A DNA stretch of 6,433 bases from assembly GCA_046533095.1 (NCBI GenBank), contig JAJQRA010000026.1, forward strand, positions 1-6,433, written 5' to 3'. How positions within the stretch are numbered: position 1 is the stretch's first letter; each line of letters begins with the position of its first letter. The stretch comes from ZAX-1 sp046533095. GTDB lineage: Bacteria > Bacillota > Clostridia > Lachnospirales > Lachnospiraceae. Below the pieces are notes generated by a model. It saw only the letters and a list, made by a program, of their open reading frames with translations. It was not told the DNA's origin and ran no database searches. Made by a program: the position numbers and the translations under genes. Shown here piece after piece: positions 1 through 5,151 of the stretch.

Positions 1-2
1 TG

Positions 3-638
3 CTTATTAGACGGACAAGTTCCGCTAATGCTGATTTAGTCCTATTTTTATTTTATAGGAAAGTATGTTCTGTAAACCTAAATTCCGCCGGTAGGATCGC
101 ACTGCGAAAAGTTACAAAATGCACCTATTCGTCCTCCGATACAAAAGTTGCAGCAGTCAGCAAAAAGGGCATCGTTACAGCAAAGAAAAAAGGAACCGCA
201 ACGATTACCGTCCAATATGGCAGGCAGAAAAAGAAAATCAAGCTGACTGTAAAAGCCACATCAACGGATTATAGCCCATCGAGAGTTGCCCAGATAGCAA
301 ACCAGAGGCTAAAGGAGATACGCAACCGAAATGGGGAAAAGATGGTCTATATGCCTGATTTGCTGAAGCAACAGTTGAAAAAGAAAGAAATAACACAAAA
401 GGAGTATGAGAAATACTATCCGACTTGCGGCACGGGATACCTGATCTGCTTTTACGAACTGAATTTGAACGAAACAATCTCTTTGAGCGGCTCACGTCTA
501 AAAACGGAAAGCGACATCGCCAATGATATCATTGGGTACTACAGGGCAGGGATTGATACCTATTTTTATGTGACATGTATCGGAAAGCGAAATGTGAATG
601 GTAGCATCTATTATGAGTTCCATTTACATAATGGCTAA
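3..638 (+). CDS. 3' part of a BIG2 (bacterial Ig-like) domain protein, 5' partial
   Basis: The frame is open from the left edge to the TAA at 636-638 (about 211 codons). An internal ATG at 342 is not the likely start, because the clearest domain lies upstream of it. Residues encoded by about 105-255 form a typical BIG2 repeat: YSSSDTKVAAVSKKG, then VTAKKKGTATITV, then a Lys-rich closing strand. BIG2 domains are extracellular Ig-like folds of surface or secreted proteins in clostridia. The remaining ~125 residues (from about 258) form a charged globular tail ending YYEFHLHNG, which I do not recognise. The first ~25 codons (LIRRTSSANADLVLFLF...) do not look like BIG2, and the DNA there contains two small hairpins. 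The real gene may therefore be truncated, or joined to foreign sequence, near position 70. No signal peptide or anchor is visible within the window. Confidence 0.75.
   Translation, partial: LIRRTSSANADLVLFLFYRKVCSVNLNSAGRIALRKVTKCTYSSSDTKVAAVSKKGIVTAKKKGTATITVQYGRQKKKIKLTVKATSTDYSPSRVAQIANQRLKEIRNRNGEKMVYMPDLLKQQLKKKEITQKEYEKYYPTCGTGYLICFYELNLNETISLSGSRLKTESDIANDIIGYYRAGIDTYFYVTCIGKRNVNGSIYYEFHLHNG
7..60. repeat. Two adjacent small inverted repeats at the left edge
   Basis: The first has arms TTAG-(A)-CGGA at 7-15 and TCCGCTAA at 21-28, an 8-bp stem with one bulged A. The second has arms TCCTAT at 40-45 and ATAGGA at 55-60 around a T-rich loop. They lie in the atypical 5' portion of the BIG2 frame. 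The second resembles a weak terminator or an insertion junction. No function can be assigned. Confidence 0.35.
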
Positions 639-649
639 TGATAACAAGT

Positions 650-680
650 AGGAAGGGCTGACAATAACCCTTCCTTTTTT
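650..680 (+). terminator. Rho-independent terminator after the BIG2 gene
   Basis: AGGAAGGG at 650-657 pairs perfectly with CCCTTCCT at 668-675 around a 10-nt loop, and the stem runs into a T tract at 675-680. It begins 11 nt after the BIG2 stop codon, so it should end that transcript and insulate the downstream gene. Confidence 0.85.
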
Positions 681-722
681 GTGTTTAGATATAACGTATC
701 TTGTGAAATTACAACTGGAAAA

Positions 723-843
723 AATAAGAACATTTTTTGTAAATATCAAGGTTCTTAGTAACGTAAGGTGTTTTGTGTAGCAAAATCCCAGGGCTCACAG
801 CAACAAGATGTGTAAAAGAAGAATAAAAGGAATAAGAACATTT
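723..843. repeat. 13-bp direct repeat AATAAGAACATTT flanking the leader of the DUF6674-like gene
   Basis: Identical copies of AATAAGAACATTT lie at 723-735 and 831-843, a period of 108 bp. The first copy is also the left arm of a dyad: TAAGAAC at 725-731 and GTTCTTA at 751-757. The second copy ends about 13 nt before the ribosome site of the 873 gene. The arrangement could be a pair of operator sites or an old duplication. No clear sigma-70 promoter is visible between the copies. Confidence 0.45.
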
Positions 844-872
844 GTTTCTGTGCTGAAAAGGAGGAATGAAAT

Positions 873-1328
873 ATGGATACGACAATGATGCAGGATGGTG
901 AAATACAGGAGCTGTTACAGTTTCTCCGCCTTTTCCAAAAAGAGAAAGAGGCAGGCGAAGTCTTTGAATTGGTAGCCTATATTGACGGCCTGGAGAATAA
1001 GCTAGGGCAGGTCATGGACGAACTTGCCACCGTGAAGAAGAAGTTTGTTGAAATCAGGGAATTAAATGAGAAAAAGTCCTTAAAGGAGGTTCTGTCCGAT
1101 ACGGTGGAAAAGTTGGAAGAAAATTGCAAGCAGATGAAGGAGAATCTTATCGAAATTAAAAACGGGGTAAAGGAGAAGGCTTCCCCGGCAAGTTATGAGG
1201 GGGAAAGGCAAGATTTTATAGAAACCCATGTAGCGGAAAGTAGTTCCTATAGGAGCAACAGTGAGGCATTTGAAGCATTTCAGAATGCCTATGAGAAAAA
1301 TGCTGGGAGTGGAACAGCCATCGACTAA
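873..1328 (+). CDS. DUF6674-like coiled-coil protein of integrative elements, 151 aa
   Basis: This intact frame starts at an ATG preceded by AAAAGGAGG (856-864) at 8-nt spacing, so the start is well supported. Residues ~8-50 (IQELLQFLRLFQKEKEAGEV, then FELVAYIDGLENKLGQVMDE) resemble the N-terminal region of the DUF6674 family as I remember it: a conserved E-L-L..L...K..E....L..YID.LE..L pattern. Residues ~40-110 are a highly charged predicted coiled coil, and the last ~40 are polar and low in structure. There are no membrane segments or signal peptide, so it should be cytosolic. Family members occur in clostridial conjugative elements with unknown function. Those I recall are longer, so this copy may be a short form. 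It stands alone between two terminators, next to a recombinase remnant, consistent with leftover element cargo. The coding call is strong; the family name is from memory. Confidence 0.75.
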   Translation: MDTTMMQDGEIQELLQFLRLFQKEKEAGEVFELVAYIDGLENKLGQVMDELATVKKKFVEIRELNEKKSLKEVLSDTVEKLEENCKQMKENLIEIKNGVKEKASPASYEGERQDFIETHVAESSSYRSNSEAFEAFQNAYEKNAGSGTAID

Positions 1329-1371
1329 AAATTCGGACAGGGGCAAAGCGATTTAGATACAGTATGGTTTT

Positions 1372-1425
1372 GCTATTAGGAGGGATGTTCCATTATGACG
1401 GTTTACCGCCCAATAGCCCTTTTTT
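1372..1425 (+). terminator. Probable terminator after the DUF6674-like gene
   Basis: GCTATT-A-GG-A-GG at 1372-1383 pairs with CC-G-CC-C-AATAGC at 1406-1417. Ten of twelve positions pair, with two mismatches, and the hairpin is followed by CC and six Ts (1420-1425). The left arm contains a ribosome-site-like AGGAGGG, and an ATG at 1395 opens an 11-codon frame. I prefer the terminator reading over a gene because the frame is so short. Confidence 0.55.
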
Positions 1426-1514
1426 GCTGATAAAATGGATTATTTATTTAAGCATTAGTTAACCCTAATATTGATTCAATCTTAACAATTTAACCTAAAA
1501 AATTAAGACACCTA

Positions 1515-1790
1515 TCATTTGCTTTGAAACCGGAGAAATATATGTGGTACTTTCCCTCGGATATTTCTCCGTCTCAAGGTACTGCTAAAAGTTTTACTGT
1601 TTCTCTTTAGAACGCTGAGTATATGCAGCACCTCATCGTTACCCACATATTTGAAGGTTACATCTCCCGAAATACTGATTTTTCAACATTAGCAAGCTTT
1701 TTTGCGACGTTGCGCTTCATTTCCATCGTAGTCTGTGCATAAATTTTATAAAGTTGTAAACTGATGTATCTTTTAGTAATTGCATAATAA
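1515..1790 (-). pseudogene. C-terminal remnant of a tyrosine recombinase (phage/ICE integrase type)
   Basis: Reading leftward from about 1790, the frame gives YISLQLYKIYAQTTMEMKR and then NVAKKLANVEK. This matches the end of tyrosine recombinases, GHxSLxTTxxYAxTTxEMKR. The nucleophile Tyr would be the TAT at 1741-1739. The conserved His nine residues earlier is replaced by Tyr (TAC, 1768-1766), the preceding Gly is Arg, and the TT pair is LY. A one-base frameshift in the A run near 1680 then moves the tail (ISISGDVTFKYVGNDEVL) into another frame, which stays open to a TGA at 1515-1517. That tail resembles the acidic final helix of these integrases. The rest of the catalytic domain is missing upstream, where the sequence changes to the ISLre2 remnant. 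It is nonfunctional, and is probably the integrase end of the element that carried the neighbouring DUF6674-like gene. Confidence 0.7.
1531..1571. repeat. Perfect 11-bp inverted repeat near the 3' end of the recombinase remnant
   Basis: CGGAGAAATAT at 1531-1541 and ATATTTCTCCG at 1561-1571 are perfect inverted copies separated by 19 bases. Neither strand has a T tract after it, so it is not a standard terminator. Its position just beyond the recombinase C-terminal region is also compatible with a recombinase arm-type or attachment site. Function is unknown. Confidence 0.5.
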
Positions 1791-1880
1791 AATGTAGTTT
1801 ACAATAAAAAAGGGGAATTCACAACAGGAAATTAAGAAAAACCAAAAGAAGTACGATATAATTAAATAAAGTGTTTTGAT

Positions 1881-2922
1881 TTAGATATTTAGCGAATGTC
1901 CAAAGCAATGTTTCAGAAAAGGCACTTCTACATCACGATGCAAAGCCCGCTTTCGGCTTTGGTTTTTAATGTCACCATCGCTCAGTACAACCGTATCCTG
2001 GTAACGCCCGTATCCGTTACGCAATGCACATGCAAACAGGTGTTTCTTGAATTCAGAAGCAGATCCAACATAACGGATGTATTCTTTCTTGTTAATCATG
2101 TGCTGGCGGATGCCTTTGTGATCTGTTCAATAATACATGCTGTCTGTGCTGAATACTTCGCCGAGCTTATTTTCACGCCATGTTGACCCTTCTTTATCTT
2201 TTAGACGAGTGTTAAGTGCGGCACCGCCGGCCTGTATGTAGAGAGTATGTTTGCTCCTTTTCCTGATGGCAGGTCCAGTGTTTTCCAACAGGCCAAAGGC
2301 ATCCTCTGCATTCTTGCAGTCGTTTTGAAAAACAAGATTGCCAACATAGTTTGTTGCCTGTCTGACCGTATCATCGTTTATTTTTATATGCAATGCTTCG
2401 GCGATAGCATCTTCGGCACGTTGGTAGGAGCTTTGATTCTGCGCCCAATAAGCGATTTTCAGCATGGCAGCAGGGGTGATTTTAAAAGACAGACCAGAAA
2501 GGCCAAAGTAGGAATCCAGGGGAAAGATGCTTTTAACACCATGCATCTTGTACAAAGATTCTTTACTTTCGGTATTACTTGGAATTAGGGAATACCTTGA
2601 AAAGGTCATCCGTCCAAGGACTGTGATAACGGTGACAATACATTTCTGGTGGGTTTTCAGTTTTATACCCAGGTTACGATAACATCTTTTTTTTACTAAT
2701 TAATGCACTTTCATCAACCTCACTCATAAGTTTACGAATCATAGTTGAATAAATATTATTGGTCATATCTTGTAAGTTAGTCCAAATCATTTCGATGTCA
2801 GAGATATTCATAAAGTTGTCTGCATCTGAAGTTCCGTCTGCAAATTTTTCTTTGAATTCTCGCACAATACGCTCTATTTCAGCAATTTCTATATTGAATT
2901 GTTCCTGTTGTTTGATGTCCAT
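1881..2922 (-). pseudogene. ISLre2-family (UPF0236) transposase, multiply disrupted
   Basis: The protein is recognisable by LDSYFGLSGLSFKITPAAML, AYWAQNQSSYQRAEDAI and GSTWRENKLGEVFSTD, and after the stop by YVGSASEFKKHLFACALRNG, all hallmarks of ISLre2 transposases. The start is ATG 2922-2920, with AAAGGAGG (2939-2932) 9 nt upstream; the GTG at 2946 is less likely. Lesions in order: (a) an A8 run at 2694-2687 puts the frame off by one, where 7 As would restore it; (b) the first DG motif reads QAGGAALN with GGC (2228-2226) where family members have Asp, probably a catalytic residue; (c) TGA at 2129-2127 replaces the Trp of YYWTD; (d) after VVLSDG (about 1975-1980) a large central block is missing and the sequence jumps to the C-terminal MVTLKTKAESGL(W); (e) one base is lost near 1941 before HRDVEVPFLKH. 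The stop is TAA 1883-1881. The copy is dead. Terminal inverted repeats and a target duplication could not be found. Confidence 0.92.
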
Positions 2923-2956
2923 ATACTGATGCCTCCTTTCATACACATCAGTATAT
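2921..2956 (-). promoter_or_regulatory. Hairpin enclosing the transposase ribosome site and start codon
   Basis: ATATACTGATG at 2921-2931 and CATCAGTATAT at 2946-2956 are perfect 11-bp inverted arms around a 14-nt loop. In the minus-strand transcript the loop holds AAAGGAGG (2939-2932), and the downstream arm contains the first bases of the ATG (2922-2921). In RNA this would hide the start region. Several IS elements use such a hairpin to block transposase translation from read-through transcripts. The structure is seen in the sequence; the role is inferred. Confidence 0.6.
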
Positions 2957-3020
2957 CATAACGAGTTTGCTTTATAAAATACCAATTATATTTATCTACA
3001 CAACAAGATGGGATTTATGG

Positions 3021-3049
3021 TTGACAAATAGTACTGTATATGTTAAATT
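3021..3049 (+). promoter_or_regulatory. Sigma-70-type promoter with extended -10
   Basis: TTGACA at 3021-3026 is followed after exactly 17 bases by TAAATT at 3044-3049, with a TGT (3041-3043) giving an extended -10. It points toward the transporter cassette, and the DNA around it is AT-rich. A ribosome site TAGGAGG lies about 30 nt downstream at 3078-3084. It is the best promoter candidate in the window and probably once drove the cassette and any gene preceding it. Confidence 0.7.
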
Positions 3050-3077
3050 ATAAATATAAAACTACAAAAAAATTAAG

Positions 3078-3114
3078 TAGGAGGATTATTTTGTATCTGT
3101 TTGAAATTTTATAG
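3078..3114 (+). other. Ribosome site and very short TTG-initiated frame upstream of the MITE
   Basis: TAGGAGG at 3078-3084 is a strong ribosome site. Six nucleotides later a TTG at 3091 opens a frame of only seven codons (YLFEIL after the start) ending at TAG 3112-3114, immediately at the left target duplication of the MITE. No ATG lies at good spacing in any frame. A strong promoter and ribosome site leading to nothing suggests a leader peptide or the stump of a gene disrupted by the insertion or by later mutation. Confidence 0.4.
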
Positions 3115-3122
3115 TATTAATC

Positions 3123-3284
3123 TTAAACTTCCCACCCACAATCAGAACATAGAACCTGTATAAATTTTGGCTGGGATACAAACCAATTGATCAGTTGACT
3201 TTTTACTTCATTTTTGATAGTGATTGTACGGTTCTTAAGCCCATTAATAAAACAGCACCTCTTTGCGTATTTTGTTGTTTGCCG
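3123..3284 (-). pseudogene. 53-codon C-terminal fragment with a CxxC motif, inside the MITE
   Basis: This frame has no good start and follows an in-frame TAA at 3287-3285. It reads like genuine protein: FINGLKNRTITIKNEVKSQ, then LINWFVSQPK, and it ends LCSDCGWEV at a TAA (3125-3123) within the terminal repeat. CSDC looks like half of a zinc ribbon. The likely explanation is the 3' end of the gene, perhaps the transposase, of the parent element, retained with its terminal repeat. The family is not recognised; it does not match the ISLre2 C-terminus nearby. Confidence 0.45.
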
Positions 3285-3296
3285 TTATTCAATATT

Positions 3297-3318
3297 GCAC
3301 AAATTTTGGTGCTTTTTT
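3297..3318 (+). terminator. Weak terminator-like hairpin within the MITE
   Basis: GCAC at 3297-3300 pairs with GTGC at 3309-3312. Two further A-T pairs are possible inside, after one mismatch, and six Ts follow (3313-3318). A second imperfect dyad, GGTGCTT 3308-3314 with AAGCACC 3347-3353, overlaps it. If active, it would reduce transcription from the 3021 promoter into the cassette. The short stem makes this a low-confidence call. Confidence 0.3.
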
Positions 3319-3410
3319 ATTGTCAATTTACCAATTAAATGCCGATAAGCACCTTATTTTTTAAGAGTTTGTAGCTAAAAATGATGTGGGAAGTTTGAGT
3401 ATTAATTTAC

Positions 3411-3485
3411 TTGTGCTTAGGATACAAAGCTAAATTTCTTGGAAATTCCATAGCTAGTAAAGATGGTATAGTGGTTAAGTTTTAA
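3411..3485 (+). other. Short reading frame ending at the cassette ribosome site, possible 3' remnant of a small gene
   Basis: A 24-codon frame (possible TTG start at 3411) reads CLGYKAKFLGNSIASKDG then IVVKF, and stops at TAA 3483-3485, which overlaps the AAGGAGG serving the next gene. Stop/ribosome-site overlap is typical of a real preceding operon gene. No ribosome site precedes the TTG. If the MITE is removed in silicio, the same frame extends back through a hydrophobic stretch (FIVLIYLCLGY) to a TGA at 3102-3104, just inside the ribosome site at 3078-3084. It could be the remains of a small secreted or membrane peptide gene. It could also be chance. Confidence 0.3.
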
Positions 3486-3494
3486 GGAGGAAGT

Positions 3495-3941
3495 ATGGGA
3501 AGGTCCTTATTTAGATTTGTTGATAGATTTGAATTATGTATTACATATTTATTTTGTTTTTCTTTAAATTTAATATTTAATTATGCAAAGACTTTAAGTT
3601 TAGACTCGTATATTTTAAAGGCATTTTTGGAACATTTTACGGATTATCAAACCCTAATTAATTTTTTATTTACATTTATTGTGGTGGTTTTTCATTATCA
3701 AATGTTACATAGAAAAAAAACAGAAATATATTGTAGAATACTTGTAGGAGATACTATATTAAATATCACTATTCTGTATACTCTGGAATGCCTGATGATA
3801 TTGGGATTCATTTATCTTTTATCAATAGTGATAAATATCTACTTAGATTTCAACTTAACCAGCAATCTTTACTTAGTCTGTATTTTTGTCATATATATAT
3901 TAATTAGTGCAATACGGATGGGGAAATATGAAAATTTTTAA
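3495..3941 (+). CDS. Four-helix integral membrane protein, 148 aa, first gene of the ABC cassette
   Basis: The ATG at 3495 follows AAGGAGG (3484-3490) with a rather short 4-nt spacer. Hydrophobic segments at about residues 12-33, 53-72, 90-114 and 121-140 predict four membrane helices. The short loop after helix 2 is basic (HRKKTEIY), suggesting it faces the cytoplasm, and there is no signal peptide or recognisable domain. I do not recognise the family. It overlaps the permease gene by 14 nt, so the two are almost certainly translated together. That points to a partner subunit, immunity protein or truncated second permease of the transporter. Base composition is as AT-rich as the following genes and unlike the left part of the window. 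Confidence 0.8.
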   Translation: MGRSLFRFVDRFELCITYLFCFSLNLIFNYAKTLSLDSYILKAFLEHFTDYQTLINFLFTFIVVVFHYQMLHRKKTEIYCRILVGDTILNITILYTLECLMILGFIYLLSIVINIYLDFNLTSNLYLVCIFVIYILISAIRMGKYENF

Positions 3942-5151
3942 GTTTTTTATTACAAAAATATTTTTAAGAAAAGTGATATTTAGTATAGGTATGATTCTAT
4001 TATTTTTTATGGCGAATTATACAATTTTCACTGTTACTCGCTCAATTTTGTCAACTTTTCAAGGGTATCAAGAAATAAAAAGTATGAATCAAGAAGGTAC
4101 TTACATTGCTAACCTAGATCCAGATAGTAATATTGACATGGATGCAATTGTAGAAAATGGAACACAAAAAGTATATGGCTATTTAAATAGCAATTTTAAA
4201 TACGCTTTTTATACAGATGGATTTAGTGTCTCCTTACCTAACAATGATGATATGGAAATATCATTTAGCTATATGAATGAAGAATATTATAAATTAAATC
4301 AATTTGAACTTTCACAAGGGACGGATTTAAATTTTGACTACCAATTCAATAAGGACAAAGAAATACCTATTTTGGTAGGAAAAGGGCTAAGTAAAACATA
4401 TCCTGTAGGTTCGACAATAAAAATTGAGGTTCCTGTGCTTGAGCAATCAATGACTCTAAAAGTTCAGGGTGTTTTGAAACAAAATGCATATCATTCTAAT
4501 TTTTATGCCCTCAATTCAAAGAACTACTATAATTTTTCGGTTTTTTTGCCTGTGGATCAAGAATTTATTAAACATGCAAATATTGATCTTCAATTGAATG
4601 GACTCATGGATATTATAATCCTTCAAACTACAAAAGAAAAAGTGGCGAATTTAAGTGAGATTATGCAAGATAATCTAGGCTTGAAATTTAATTTTTTTAG
4701 TCAAAAGGAAAATCTTGATTATTTTAATGAATATTATCTGCATTCATTAAAAATCATGTCTATAATAACATTGATTTTGAACGTAATTATAATTTGTCTT
4801 TCTGTTTGGAGCACATTAGTCAGTATTCGTTTAATGTTGAAAGACTTCACAATTAATTTATTGGTTGGATTAAGCTATTCAAAATTAAGAAAAATATTAT
4901 ATAGTTATTTTGGGATATTGTTCTTTATTAACTTAATAGTTGTTTTCTTAATCACAGCTTATAGTAGATACGGAAGCTGGTTAAGAAAAGACGCTATCTT
5001 TGCCACTTATGGATTATTTGGTTTAATAGGAATGGATTGGTTTGCTTTATTGGTAGTATTTCTTTCTGATATTATGATTGGAATGATTATTGTCGAAATC
5101 ATGTTGAGGAAAATCAAAAAAATTCCAATTTCTTTGGGGGTATTGCAATGA
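3928..5151 (+). CDS. MacB/FtsX-type ABC transporter permease, 407 aa
   Basis: I chose ATG 3928, preceded by GGATGGGG (3916-3923), over the in-frame GTG at 3907, which has no ribosome site. The topology is that of type VII (MacB-like) permeases: helix 1 at ~16-36, a large extracellular domain at ~40-272, then helices 2-4 at ~276-298, 323-345 and 372-392. The loop between helices 2 and 3 (SIRLMLKDFTINLLVGLSY) corresponds to the cytoplasmic coupling helix of the FtsX domain. The extracellular part contains EIPILVGKGLSKTYPVGSTI, which matches the periplasmic-core pattern 'PVLLG..LA....VG..I'. Such permeases usually do not form a channel; they couple ATP hydrolysis to movement of extracellular peptide or lipid substrates. 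The stop overlaps the ATPase start (ATGA, 5148-5151). The substrate is unknown; bacteriocin export or self-protection is a reasonable guess. Confidence 0.9.
   Translation: MKIFKFFITKIFLRKVIFSIGMILLFFMANYTIFTVTRSILSTFQGYQEIKSMNQEGTYIANLDPDSNIDMDAIVENGTQKVYGYLNSNFKYAFYTDGFSVSLPNNDDMEISFSYMNEEYYKLNQFELSQGTDLNFDYQFNKDKEIPILVGKGLSKTYPVGSTIKIEVPVLEQSMTLKVQGVLKQNAYHSNFYALNSKNYYNFSVFLPVDQEFIKHANIDLQLNGLMDIIILQTTKEKVANLSEIMQDNLGLKFNFFSQKENLDYFNEYYLHSLKIMSIITLILNVIIICLSVWSTLVSIRLMLKDFTINLLVGLSYSKLRKILYSYFGILFFINLIVVFLITAYSRYGSWLRKDAIFATYGLFGLIGMDWFALLVVFLSDIMIGMIIVEIMLRKIKKIPISLGVLQ

Larger units (their letters stand above)
3113..3406. mobile_element. MITE-like 276-bp element with 11-bp inverted repeats and 9-bp target duplication
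   Basis: AGTATTAAT occurs at 3113-3121 and again at 3398-3406, exactly flanking 276 bases (3122-3397). Just inside are inverted copies of AAACTTCCCAC: 3125-3135 on the plus strand, and GTGGGAAGTTT at 3386-3396. The two ends differ slightly (CTT versus C before the shared core), so the exact tips are uncertain by two bases. The interior has no transposase but keeps a 53-codon minus-strand frame whose stop lies in the left terminal repeat. That is the usual sign of an internally deleted derivative of a larger element. A 9-bp duplication fits several DDE transposase families. I cannot name the family. It separates the 3021 promoter from the transporter cassette. Confidence 0.7.

Noticed and set aside
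238..495. Minus-strand 85-codon frame across the BIG2 gene
   Set aside because: It is antisense to the BIG2 coding sequence, with Ser/Arg-rich low-complexity content typical of a shadow frame.
1080..1346. Minus-strand 88-codon frame over the coiled-coil gene
   Set aside because: It is antisense to a gene with a strong ribosome site and a plausible protein, and has no start signal of its own.
1385..1462. Short frame MFHYDGLPPNSPF from ATG 1385
   Set aside because: The ATG directly abuts the AGGAGGG with no spacer, the frame is about 25 codons, and it overlaps the terminator-like hairpin.
1896..2588. Plus-strand open frames of 96 and 113 codons at 1896-2186 and 2247-2588
   Set aside because: They lie antisense to the clearly recognisable ISLre2 transposase remnant and have no ribosome site or recognisable domain.
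1820..3005. CACAACA at 1820-1826 and 2999-3005 as a target duplication of the ISLre2 copy
   Set aside because: Only 7 bp match, and the sequences just inside show no matching inverted ends, so chance is as likely.
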